A stretch of DNA of 18,127 nt from Acidobacteriota bacterium (GTDB lineage: Bacteria; Acidobacteriota; UBA6911; RPQK01; JADFOI01): assembly GCA_029942065.1 (NCBI GenBank), contig JAPYTY010000011.1, forward strand, positions 1 through 18,127, in the 5' to 3' direction. The notes beneath the pieces are model-generated. The model was not told the DNA's origin and searched no databases. It saw nothing but the letters and a program-made list of their open reading frames with translations. Of this stretch, positions 1-7,056 are shown piece by piece (within the stretch, counting starts at the first letter, position 1; the number at the start of each line of letters is the position of its first letter). The translations under genes and the position numbers were made by a program.

Positions 1-1096
1 CATACAATCCAATGCCGCTGGGCACCACCAGCTGGTTCATGTTCAGGTGTTTGATCAGTTGATAACGGCCGTTGGCATACTGAAGGCGAAGGAAATGCAA
101 CCGGATTCCAAAGAACTGGGGGATGAGTTCGCTGAAGCGGTAGAGCAGCATTTCGGGAGTCACCTCATACCGGGTCACCATTTCCAGCAAAGGCTGGGGA
201 TCCCACAGGGTGCGGCTGAAGAACTTTTCCAGGTCTTCCAGCATGGGTGCGCGAGGCATCAGCAGCGCACCTCCCAAATAGGCCGCCTTGAAATCGTTAA
301 AGATCTGTCCGAAGGAATCGATACGATCCGGCGTCGAGGTCAGAGAGCGTTCCTTTAACCCCAGATACTGATATCCGACTTCCCGAGCCAGTAGAAACTT
401 TACTTGCAGCGGGTTCAGCACGGGATTGACCAGCAACCTGGGATTGGCGCCTCTCACGAAGATGGATCGATAGGCGGTTAGGGCCTCATGGCCGGCGATT
501 TCCTGATCGTCGATCTGATAATTGAATTTCTCCTTCAGGATCCTCTCGAAGAACGGCAAGGTGACGGGAACCTCCTTGTCCATTCCATACTCCTTGCCGA
601 ACTCCTTGGAAAAAGCCAGCGCTGCATCTTCCAGGTCCTGGAAGTAATTCTCATGGATCTCCTGATAGGAACGCAGCGCCGCCCGGAGGAAATCCTCCTC
701 CTGGAGGTCATAACGGCTGCCGATTTCCAGTATGGCATGCAACAGGGCACTGGCTTTATCCGGCTCTCGTGTCAGAAAATTAACCAGGTCCCCCGCCTCC
801 AGACCGAACTCTTCGAAGGGAAAGCGCTGCAGGATGGAGGAGGAGAGAGTCGATTCCAGATAGCTCAAGGAAAAGCCTAGTTTGATGGAAACCAGCTCAT
901 CGTAGTCCTTCCCCAGCACCTCGGCCATCTTCATGATCTTGTCGGATCGGGGATGCTTGCGGCCTTTTTCGATCTCGGTCAGATAAGAGGGGGACAGTTC
1001 GCACCGGGAGGCAAACTCGGTCTGGGTCATCCCAGCCTCGGTACGAGCCTGGCGCACCTTCATCCCGAAAATGATGTTGACCAGATCAATACCCAT
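1..1096 (-). CDS. RamB/ScfR-type XRE regulator of the glyoxylate shunt, 3' end outside window
   Basis: The frame is open from an ATG at 1096 through 365 codons to the left edge, so the C-terminus is missing. AGGAG lies 5 bases before the ATG. Residues 12-70 form an XRE helix-turn-helix (KVRQARTEAGMTQTEF, then SPSYLTEIEKGRKHP). Residues about 205-285 resemble the ImmA/IrrE (M78) domain, including FLLAREVGYQYLG and a GGALLMP segment. The rest looks like the start of the C-terminal domain of RamB/ScfR regulators. Known of the family: RamB-type proteins control acetate, propionate and glyoxylate-shunt genes and often lie beside aceA/aceB. Here the gene diverges from aceBA, so control of that operon is a strong inference. 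Odd: the HExxH zinc motif of active M78 peptidases reads REVGY (238-242), so peptidase activity is unlikely and the domain probably senses a metabolite. Confidence 0.85.
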   Translation of the reverse strand, partial: MGIDLVNIIFGMKVRQARTEAGMTQTEFASRCELSPSYLTEIEKGRKHPRSDKIMKMAEVLGKDYDELVSIKLGFSLSYLESTLSSSILQRFPFEEFGLEAGDLVNFLTREPDKASALLHAILEIGSRYDLQEEDFLRAALRSYQEIHENYFQDLEDAALAFSKEFGKEYGMDKEVPVTLPFFERILKEKFNYQIDDQEIAGHEALTAYRSIFVRGANPRLLVNPVLNPLQVKFLLAREVGYQYLGLKERSLTSTPDRIDSFGQIFNDFKAAYLGGALLMPRAPMLEDLEKFFSRTLWDPQPLLEMVTRYEVTPEMLLYRFSELIPQFFGIRLHFLRLQYANGRYQLIKHLNMNQLVVPSGIGLY

Positions 1097-1133
1097 TTAA
1101 TCTCCTGACCGGTTTACCAACTGACCTGAAGAG

Positions 1134-1152
1134 GGCCGCTCACAGAGCGACC
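1134..1152. repeat. Module F hairpin (copy 1)
   Basis: GGCCGCTC-ACA-GAGCGACC forms an 8-bp imperfect stem upstream of the regulator gene. A related sequence in the same context (GTAGCGGCC...GAGCGGC) occurs at 5828-5849. It lies in the probable leader or promoter region of the regulator, but nothing shows it is an operator. Confidence 0.45.
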
Positions 1153-1179
1153 GCTACAAGACCGTGCCTCCGGAACGAA

Positions 1180-1228
1180 AATCCGAAATTTGAAGTCTTG
1201 CTTTTGGCTCCTGCGCTCCTGGCTCCTG
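1180..1228. repeat. Low-complexity intergenic repeat tract (module G-like and GGCTCCTG repeats)
   Basis: AAATCCGAAATTTGAA (about 1180-1195) resembles the AAATCCCAAATTCC tandem unit at 6927-6954. It is followed by an imperfect tandem of GGCTCCTG / CGCTCCTG / GGCTCCTG (about 1206-1228). No gene is supported here. The remainder of the 1097-1402 gap holds the promoter and motif cluster listed separately. Confidence 0.4.
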
Positions 1229-1229
1229 T

Positions 1230-1367
1230 ATTCTCTCTTAATCTTACACCTCTTGGAGCGAATTTTCACTTTTTGTGGGAAATTCTCTGTTATGGGGTTG
1301 ACGAGGCCCTCCAAAGCGACCTATACTCAGAAAAATCGCAATTAGAGAATATTCGCTATAAGAGAAT
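1230..1367. promoter_or_regulatory. Cluster of four AGAGAAT motifs, candidate operator sites for the divergent regulator
   Basis: The heptamer ATTCTCT occurs at 1230-1236 and 1282-1288, and its complement AGAGAAT at 1344-1350 and 1361-1367. They flank the aceB promoter: two upstream in one orientation, two downstream in the other. The 1282 and 1361 copies share a longer form (roughly TAnnAGAGAATTT). Site-centre spacings are 52, 62 and 17 bp; the first two are near whole numbers of helical turns. The leftmost copy touches a repeat tract and could be incidental. The motif does not look like the GCAAA-containing RamB site I recall from Corynebacterium. Binding by the adjacent regulator is inferred from position only. 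Confidence 0.45.
1298..1327 (+). promoter_or_regulatory. Sigma70-type promoter of aceBA
   Basis: TTGACG (1298-1303), 18-bp spacer, TATACT (1322-1327). Transcription would begin near 1334, leaving a leader of about 70 nt before aceB. Two AGAGAAT motifs lie in the early transcribed region, where a bound regulator would block or modulate initiation. Confidence 0.7.
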
Positions 1368-1402
1368 TTACATCTTAAGAGGATAGGAGGTAAACACTCC
1401 CC

Positions 1403-2986
1403 ATGGCACAAGAAGGACTACGTATATCACCGGAGCCGACCCCGGATCTGGCTCCCATACTGACCCCGAAGGCCCTGGCCTTCGTGGGCAAACTGGAGCG
1501 GGAATTTGGCGGGCGCCGTCGCGAACTCCTCGAATTACGGGTGGAGCGGCAGGCCCGGATCGATTCCCACCAGATGCCTGACTTCCTTCCGGAATCCCAG
1601 GCAATCCGAGAGGGAGATTGGACGGTGGCCCCCATTCCTGCCGATCTGGAAGACCGTCGTGTGGAAATTACCGGTCCGGTGGATCGAAAAATGATCATCA
1701 ATGCCCTGAACTCCGGTGCCAACGTCTTCATGGCGGACTTCGAGGACTCCCATGCTCCCACCTGGGAAGGAACCCTGCAGGGACAGGTCAACCTACGCGA
1801 CGCGGTGGACCGAACCATCACCTTCACCAACCCCGCCGGCAAGTTCTACCAGCTCAACCCAGAGACGGCGACGCTGCTGGTGCGGCCGAGGGGCTGGCAT
1901 CTGGAAGAAAAACACGTGGTGCTGGGAGATCAGCCCATGTCGGCCTCGCTTTTTGATTTCGGTCTCTTTTTCTTTCACAACGCCCGCAATCTGATGTCCC
2001 GCGGGACCGGTCCCTACTTTTACCTGCCCAAGCTGGAAAGTCATCAGGAAGCCCGTCTCTGGAACGATGTCTTCGTTCTGGCCCAGCAGGAACTGGGCAT
2101 TCCTCAAGGAACCATCCGGGCCACCGTGCTGATCGAAAATATCCTGGCCGCCTTTGAAATGGATGAAATCCTCTACCAGTTGAAGGACCATTCGGCCGGT
2201 CTGAACTGCGGCCGCTGGGATTACATATTCAGCGCGATTCGCAAGTTTCGCAACCATCCCGATTTTCTGCTGCCCGATCGTTCCGAGGTCACCATGACCA
2301 CCCACTTCATGCGGTCCTATTCTCTGTTGCTGATTCAGACCTGTCACAAACGGGAGATTCATGCGATGGGAGGAATGGCGGCACAGATTCCCATAAAAAA
2401 TGATCCCGAGGCCAACGAAACCGCCCTGGCCAAGGTCCGTGCCGACAAGCAGCGCGAGGTCCAGGATGGGCACGACGGCACCTGGGTGGCCCACCCCGGT
2501 CTGGTGGCAGTGGCCAGGGAGATCTTCGACCAGCACATGCCCTCACCCAATCAGATAGATCGCAAGAGGGACGACGTCCAGATCACAACCGGAGATCTGC
2601 TAAGGGTTCCGGAGGGCCAGATCACCGAAGCCGGATTGCGCACCAATATCGATGTGGGAATCCAGTACCTGGCTTCCTGGCTGTCGGGCAACGGCTGCGT
2701 GCCCCTTTACAACCTGATGGAGGATGCCGCCACCGCAGAGATTTCTCGAGCCCAACTGTGGCAATGGCTGCACAACAGAGGAACCCTGAGCGACGGACAA
2801 AACATCACCCCTGAGCTCCTCAAGAAAATGCTGCCCGAGGTCCTCTCCTCCATCGAAGAGGACGTGGGATCCCAGCGTTTTCAAAACGGCCAGTACGCGC
2901 TGGCCAGCCAGCTGCTTGAAAACCTGGTCAACGACGATCAGTTCACCGAATTTTTGACACTACCTGCTTATCAACATCTCAACTAA
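1403..2986 (+). CDS. aceB: Malate synthase A
   Basis: This enzyme condenses glyoxylate with acetyl-CoA to give malate, the second reaction of the glyoxylate shunt, in the cytoplasm. The 527-residue length is close to the usual length of isoform A. Family landmarks are present in order: FMADFEDSHAPTWEG (from about 109), VRPRGWHLEEKH (160-170) with the arginine that binds glyoxylate, the signature KDHSAGLNCGRWDY (261-274), and NLMEDAATAEISR with the likely catalytic base Asp441. The ATG at 1403 follows AGGAGGT at 1385-1391. It is the first gene of a two-gene operon, with aceA starting 40 bp after its stop. It is expected to be induced on acetate, fatty acids or other C2-generating substrates and to be controlled by the divergent XRE regulator. 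Confidence 0.97.
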   Translation: MAQEGLRISPEPTPDLAPILTPKALAFVGKLEREFGGRRRELLELRVERQARIDSHQMPDFLPESQAIREGDWTVAPIPADLEDRRVEITGPVDRKMIINALNSGANVFMADFEDSHAPTWEGTLQGQVNLRDAVDRTITFTNPAGKFYQLNPETATLLVRPRGWHLEEKHVVLGDQPMSASLFDFGLFFFHNARNLMSRGTGPYFYLPKLESHQEARLWNDVFVLAQQELGIPQGTIRATVLIENILAAFEMDEILYQLKDHSAGLNCGRWDYIFSAIRKFRNHPDFLLPDRSEVTMTTHFMRSYSLLLIQTCHKREIHAMGGMAAQIPIKNDPEANETALAKVRADKQREVQDGHDGTWVAHPGLVAVAREIFDQHMPSPNQIDRKRDDVQITTGDLLRVPEGQITEAGLRTNIDVGIQYLASWLSGNGCVPLYNLMEDAATAEISRAQLWQWLHNRGTLSDGQNITPELLKKMLPEVLSSIEEDVGSQRFQNGQYALASQLLENLVNDDQFTEFLTLPAYQHLN

Positions 2987-3026
2987 TTCTATTTCACAGA
3001 CAAACTACACGAGGAGAAAAAAACAC

Positions 3027-4319
3027 ATGTCGACCCAATCTGAAGCCCAGCAACTACAGGAATCCTGGCAAAACGACCCGAGGTGGCGAGGTATCGAACG
3101 ACCCTATTCAGCCGAAGACGTGATTCGCCTGCGCGGATCGATCCAGATCGAGCACACGGTGGCCCGCCTGGGTGCCGAGCGATTATGGAGTTTGATGAAT
3201 GAGGAAGATTACGTCCACGCCCTGGGAGCCCAGACCGGCAACCAGGCGGTACAGATGGTTCAAAGTGGTCTGAAGGCCATCTACCTGAGTGGATGGCAGG
3301 TGGCGGCCGACTCCAACAGCGCCTCTCAGACCTATCCCGATCAGAGCCTGTATCCGGCCGACAGCGCACCCAAACTGGCCGAGAGAATCAACAATGCTCT
3401 GGCACGGTCCGACCAGATTCATCACATGCAGGGGGAAAACTCCATTCACTGGTTCGCTCCCATCGTGGCGGACGCCGAGAGCGGCTTCGGAGGCACGCTG
3501 AACGCCTTCGAACTGATGAAAGCCATGATCAAGGCCGGTGCCTCGGGAGTCCATTACGAGGATCAGCTTTCCTCGGTCAAAAAATGCGGCCACATGGGCG
3601 GCAAGGTGCTGGTTCCCACTCGCGAGGCCAACCAGAAGCTGATCTCGGCCCGGTTGGCGGCTGACACCATGGGGGTTTCCACCATTCTGATCGCCCGCAC
3701 CGACGCCGATGCAGCCCGACTCGTGACCAGCAACATTGATCCCAACGACCAGCCTTTCTTTACCGGAGAGCGCTCACCTGAAGGTTTTCATCACATGACC
3801 GGAGGCATCGAATGTGCTATCAGCCGAGGTCTGGCCTATGCTCCCTATGCAGACCTGGTCTGGTGTGAAACCTCCACCCCGGATCTGGAGCAGGCCAAAG
3901 CCTTCGCCAGCGCCATTCACGAGAAGTTCCCGGAGAAGATGCTCGCCTACAATTGTTCCCCGTCCTTCAACTGGAAACTCCACCTGGACGACGCCACTCT
4001 CAGCAAATTCCAGCAGGAACTGGGAGGCATGGGTTACAAGTTTCAGTTCGTCACCCTGGCCGGCTTTCACTCCTTGAACTCGGGCATGTTCGATCTGGCT
4101 CGAAGCTACCGGGATGAGGGGATGCTGGCGTATGCTCGACTGCAGGAGCAGGAATTCCAGATGGAAAAAGATCACGGCTTCAGCGCCGTCAAGCACCAGA
4201 GCTTTGTGGGCGCCGGCTACTACGATCAGGTTCAATCCGCCGTTACCAGTGGTGAGGCCTCCACGGCAGCATTGAAAGGGTCGACTGAAGAGGCTCAGTT
4301 CACCGCGTCGACCCAGTAG
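3027..4319 (+). CDS. aceA: Isocitrate lyase
   Basis: This enzyme splits isocitrate into glyoxylate and succinate, the first reaction of the glyoxylate shunt. It supplies glyoxylate to the malate synthase encoded just upstream. The 430-residue length matches the short bacterial isocitrate lyases. The catalytic-loop motif KKCGHMGGKVLVPT is intact, with Cys187 as the expected active-site cysteine. Other family segments are WQVAADSN (90-97), VADAESGFGG (147-156, metal and substrate site) and TLAGFHSLN near the C-terminus. GAGGAG at 3011-3016 precedes the ATG. No promoter is needed between aceB and aceA, so the two are probably co-transcribed. A strong hairpin at 4453-4481 could end the transcript. 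Confidence 0.97.
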   Translation: MSTQSEAQQLQESWQNDPRWRGIERPYSAEDVIRLRGSIQIEHTVARLGAERLWSLMNEEDYVHALGAQTGNQAVQMVQSGLKAIYLSGWQVAADSNSASQTYPDQSLYPADSAPKLAERINNALARSDQIHHMQGENSIHWFAPIVADAESGFGGTLNAFELMKAMIKAGASGVHYEDQLSSVKKCGHMGGKVLVPTREANQKLISARLAADTMGVSTILIARTDADAARLVTSNIDPNDQPFFTGERSPEGFHHMTGGIECAISRGLAYAPYADLVWCETSTPDLEQAKAFASAIHEKFPEKMLAYNCSPSFNWKLHLDDATLSKFQQELGGMGYKFQFVTLAGFHSLNSGMFDLARSYRDEGMLAYARLQEQEFQMEKDHGFSAVKHQSFVGAGYYDQVQSAVTSGEASTAALKGSTEEAQFTASTQ

Positions 4320-4366
4320 TGCGGTAGTGCAGTCGGGGAATCGGCGCGGTCCTCCGTTCTTTTTTT

Positions 4367-4415
4367 CGTGAAACGTGGAACCTGGAACGTGGAACGCGCT
4401 GATCGAAGACCAGCG
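4367..4415 (+). repeat. Modules A and B: heptad repeat followed by GAA-loop hairpin
   Basis: Module A here is four heptads (CGTGAAA, CGTGGAA, CCTGGAA, CGTGGAA; 4367-4394) followed by CGCG. It runs into module B, CGCTGATC-GAA-GACCAGCG (4397-4415), a hairpin with one mismatch, and then CCGAGGCGCC. The same A-B order recurs at 9608-9660 and, inverted, at 14856-14893. It lies downstream of aceA. No coding potential is supported. Confidence 0.8.
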
Positions 4416-4452
4416 TCCGAGGCGCCTCCCACATCCCGGACCTGGACAGTGT

Positions 4453-4481
4453 CTGAGCCAGGGCGTCCCGCCCTGGCTCAG
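4453..4481. terminator. Perfect 13-bp hairpin (module E), likely terminator for aceBA
   Basis: CTGAGCCAGGGCG-TCC-CGCCCTGGCTCAG is a perfect 13-bp stem with a 3-nt loop, followed on the plus strand by a pyrimidine-rich TTCTCTTCTTTG. It lies between the ends of convergent aceA and the HAD-RibK gene, so it could serve both. A related but imperfect hairpin occurs at 11880-11908 in the same neighbourhood (GACAG-GTCTG before it, module C after it). It is therefore also a repeat module, and the terminator role is inferred. Confidence 0.6.
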
Positions 4482-4483
4482 TT

Positions 4484-4656
4484 CTCTTCTTTGTGTCTTT
4501 GTGCCTTGGTGGTGAACTTCTTCTCTGTGCCTTGGTGGTGAGGAGCCACTACAACGATCCGCTGTGTTGGCTGGGATTGGAGAGATCAGACAAAGAAAAG
4601 GATTTCCTTCTCTGTGTCTCTGCGGTGAAAATCTTCTCTGCGTCTTCGTGGTTAGG
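4484..4656 (-). repeat. Module C array downstream of the HAD-RibK gene
   Basis: Read in the sense of the minus-strand gene, the DNA after the stop codon contains four imperfect units of about 24 bp related to TTCACCACAGAGACACAGAG. Two lie beside the stop (4605-4656) and two at 4484-4542. Between them are a short T-rich hairpin-like segment and a spacer (4545-4600) that closely matches one at 9560-9600. This makes up most of the 337-bp gap after aceA; no gene is supported in it. Confidence 0.8.
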
Positions 4657-5742
4657 TTACTCGAAGGCAACCGTAACCGTCATCCCATCGCTCAGTCCTA
4701 GTCTCTCCCGCAGGGCCACCGGGGACAAGATCTCAACCACATCTTCCGGATAACCCGGGACCATCGGAAAGACCGCCGCCGCGGAGATCTGGCCCTCCAC
4801 GCTGAGCGGATAACAGTGCCCTGCACAGTAATCGGGCTCGGGTTGCAGAAGGACTCCCGGCACCTGGCGTAGTTGAGACCAGGCAGACAGATCCTCCGGG
4901 CCCTCGAGTCTAAGATTGAGCGTGCCCGGATAGGGCTCAAATCCGAAGGCATTCTTGACCTGCTCTCGAACCCAGGCCAACTGGGTGAAGTCCGCAGCTT
5001 CTCTCTTTCCTGAGGCCACCTTACCTTTTACCCAGGACCGGGCTCCGGCCAGTGGAAGCAGGGCCCTCAAGGTGGGAATCCGGGGTGAAAAATCGACTTC
5101 TATGGAGCTGTCCCGCTCGATCAGAACACTGCGCATACCCACACTGTGAGCCGGCTGGATATCGTTGGCCAGATCGTCCCCGACATGAATGACTTCCTTT
5201 GGAGCGACACCGACTTTCTCGAGTGCCAGCTCAAAGAGTCGAGTCGAGGGTTTGACATGTCCCTCCAGCTCCGAAACCACGAAGAAATCGAAATACTTCC
5301 CTATTTTTAGGTTTTCACACAACTGGGATAGCCTGGGTTCCCAATTGGAAACGGCCCCCAGCACAAAACCCCGCTCCTTGAGCTGAGCCAAAACCGCAAT
5401 CACTTCCGGAAACAGACGGAACACCGGCTCCTTGAGCCACGACTCCCACATCGCTTCTCGACAGTCTTCCAGTCCCTTGTCCACTCCCGCTTCACGAAGA
5501 AAGATCGAGATCATTTTGTCGCGTCGGATCTTCTCTTTCTCACCCGAGACGGTGAACTCGGAAGTAACGCTCACACCCTCGCCCCCACTCTCTATCTGTG
5601 AAGTTCGGATCCAGGAGCGGATTTGCTCCTTGTCGGAAGGGTAGCCGAATCGCTCCAGGAAATCGGCGTAAGCAGATTCCGGTTCCGCCAAATCCAGCAG
5701 GGTGCCGCCCACGTCAAGGGATATCACCTTCGCGATACTCAC
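4657..5742 (-). CDS. HAD-family hydrolase fused to an archaeal-type CTP-dependent riboflavin kinase domain
   Basis: The 361-residue protein has two parts. Residues 1-215 are a HAD subfamily IA domain of the REG-2/HDHD3 kind: motif I LDVGGT (nucleophile Asp10), motif II VSNWE (Ser132), motif III Lys164, motif IV GDDLANDIQPA (188-198). The usual second Asp of motif I is Gly12, so phosphatase activity may be weak or changed. Residues 237-360 match the archaeal riboflavin kinase fold (DUF120/RibK): FGFEPYPGTLNLRL (266-279), CYPL, and VVEILSPVALRERLGLSDG (335-353). The Thr274/Asn276 pair sits at what I recall as the Mg ligands. The glycine-rich SGLGEG loop of archaeal enzymes reads SGKREA (244-249), so kinase activity is uncertain. 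A riboflavin or FMN role is an inference. The start is a GTG without a clear ribosome binding site. Confidence 0.82.
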   Translation of the reverse strand: MSIAKVISLDVGGTLLDLAEPESAYADFLERFGYPSDKEQIRSWIRTSQIESGGEGVSVTSEFTVSGEKEKIRRDKMISIFLREAGVDKGLEDCREAMWESWLKEPVFRLFPEVIAVLAQLKERGFVLGAVSNWEPRLSQLCENLKIGKYFDFFVVSELEGHVKPSTRLFELALEKVGVAPKEVIHVGDDLANDIQPAHSVGMRSVLIERDSSIEVDFSPRIPTLRALLPLAGARSWVKGKVASGKREAADFTQLAWVREQVKNAFGFEPYPGTLNLRLEGPEDLSAWSQLRQVPGVLLQPEPDYCAGHCYPLSVEGQISAAAVFPMVPGYPEDVVEILSPVALRERLGLSDGMTVTVAFE

Positions 5743-5790
5743 AAAAACATAGTACCGCAGACAGAGAGAAGAAGACAGATTCAGGAAGTG

Positions 5791-5898
5791 TAGGGGCGCA
5801 CTGAGTGCGCCCGTAGCAAGGTCGTTGTAGCGGCCGCCCTATGAGCGGCTGACCGGCTGACTGGGCGAAACGTGAAACCTGAAACGTGAAACGTGAAA
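5791..5898. repeat. Modules D, F and A between the HAD-RibK gene and the hydrolase gene
   Basis: Module D is GGGCGCACT-G-AGTGCGCCC (5794-5812), a perfect inverted repeat. It is followed by a module F relative (5828-5849) and by module A heptads CGTGAAA, CCTGAAA, CGTGAAA, CGTGAAA (5871-5898), which end 2 bp before the stop codon of the alpha/beta hydrolase gene. The gap 5743-5900 separates two same-strand genes and shows no convincing promoter. Confidence 0.75.
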
Positions 5899-5900
5899 CT

Positions 5901-6842
5901 TTATCGAGGAAGAAAGTCCTTCCGCTCTAACCACTGGACCACCAGTTGAGCCGCTTCCTCTTCCACCTCGAAGTAGGAGTGGCCCTGGCCCGCAGTATGG
6001 GAGGAATCGGGATCCTCGACTTCAACGTAATCCATCCGGTCGCCGCCCGCCTGCCGCAACGCCACTTGCCACTCCTCCTTTGCACTTTTGTCGGTGGTGT
6101 TGTGCAGCAGCAAAATGGAGCGCTGAATCTGGGGAATCCATTTGACGGGAACCGCGTTGGTGTCCGGACCCCGGTAATTTAGAAAGGTGTGATAGGACAT
6201 GGCCTCGGTCCTGCCAAAAAGGGTAATCAAGAACATCTCGTCGCCCCGGCCCTGATCGAGTCTCATCTTGGCCAGCTGGACGACTTCCTGGTATTTTTCC
6301 CGGGAGCCCAGATGAGTTTCCATGGTGGCTTGTCTGAGATCGGCGATGGCCCCGGAAAGTCCCACCAGCTTCACCCGAACATCATCGGTCATCGCCATGT
6401 AGTAAGGGACAAAGGTGGTCCCCAGACTGTGTCCCATCAAAAAAACCTCTTCGGCTCCCTGGGCCACCAGGAAATCCACTCCCGCCTTCAAATCCTTCAG
6501 CCCGTTTTCGAAGGTCGAACGATAGTAGCCGTGCCCGTGGTCCCGACGGTTCATGCTCAACCCCAGATAACCCTTCTCCGCCAGCAGGGGTGGAAGAAAT
6601 CCGGTGATGCTGCCGTAGAAGCTTCCTCCGGTCCCATGGGTCACCAGCACCGCCCTTTTAGGAAGCGGATTGACCTGGGGGTCGGGCCGATAGAGCGCCC
6701 CGTCCAGCTGCACCCCGTCTTCGGTCACAAAGCGCACCAGATCGGTTCTCACCCGTTCGGGTATTTCCCAGCCCCAGGCTGAAGCCGGAATCAGTAAAGC
6801 GATTATGGCTCGGACAATGACTTTGGCAGACCCGTCGATCAT
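5901..6842 (-). CDS. Exported alpha/beta hydrolase
   Basis: A 313-residue serine hydrolase. A Sec signal peptide spans about residues 1-24 (basic start, hydrophobic AIIALLIPASAWG, likely cleavage before WEIPER), so the enzyme should act in the periplasm. The core shows the oxyanion segment VTHGTGG (67-73), the nucleophile elbow GHSLG with Ser139, a probable acid at Asp251 (LLHNTTDKSA) and a probable catalytic His288 (GQGHSYFE). The spacing fits a carboxylesterase or peptidase-like alpha/beta fold, but the substrate cannot be read from sequence. AAAGGAG about 7 bases before the ATG supports the start. It lies upstream of, and on the same strand as, the HAD-RibK gene. The 158-bp repeat-filled gap argues against tight coupling. 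Confidence 0.85.
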   Translation of the reverse strand: MIDGSAKVIVRAIIALLIPASAWGWEIPERVRTDLVRFVTEDGVQLDGALYRPDPQVNPLPKRAVLVTHGTGGSFYGSITGFLPPLLAEKGYLGLSMNRRDHGHGYYRSTFENGLKDLKAGVDFLVAQGAEEVFLMGHSLGTTFVPYYMAMTDDVRVKLVGLSGAIADLRQATMETHLGSREKYQEVVQLAKMRLDQGRGDEMFLITLFGRTEAMSYHTFLNYRGPDTNAVPVKWIPQIQRSILLLHNTTDKSAKEEWQVALRQAGGDRMDYVEVEDPDSSHTAGQGHSYFEVEEEAAQLVVQWLERKDFLPR

Positions 6843-6926
6843 GGCGTTCTCCTTTGTTTGAAGGCTCCGTTTGCTGCCTTATTTTTGTCCGTTATGAGGC
6901 CAACGTCAATAGAGGCATCAAATTGA

Positions 6927-6989
6927 AAATCCCAAATTCCAAATCCCAAATTCCAAACGTGGAAACTGGAACATGGAACGTGGAACGCG
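6927..6989 (+). repeat. Modules G and A upstream of proB
   Basis: Two perfect 14-bp copies of AAATCCCAAATTCC (6927-6940 and 6941-6954) are followed by four module A heptads (CGTGGAA, ACTGGAA, CATGGAA, CGTGGAA; 6958-6985) and CGCGG. They lie in the gap between the divergent hydrolase gene and proB. I see no convincing promoter for either gene. TAAAAT near 7022 could be a -10 for proB but lacks a recognisable -35. A TTGACG on the minus strand (6904-6909) may belong to the hydrolase promoter. Confidence 0.75.
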
Positions 6990-7056
6990 GCAGGGCGGAG
7001 CGGGGGCGCTTTATCTTCTGTTAAAATAGGGTGTTTTCACAACTCGGAAATTTATC

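Noticed and set aside
1793..2536. Minus-strand open frame opposite aceB
   Set aside because: Antisense shadow of a high-GC coding region; no start signal and no recognisable domain.
4484..4656. CRISPR-like array
   Set aside because: Units are imperfect, spacers are absent or themselves repeated elsewhere, and no cas gene is present.
3774..4670. Long minus-strand open frame antisense to the aceA end and through the following repeats
   Set aside because: It lies opposite a well-supported enzyme gene. Its upstream part is repeat DNA, giving low-complexity Arg/His-rich translation without family resemblance.
4657..5742. Reading the HAD-RibK gene as two genes or a frameshifted pair
   Set aside because: The frame runs without interruption through both domains, with a natural linker at about residues 216-236 and no start signal before the RibK part.
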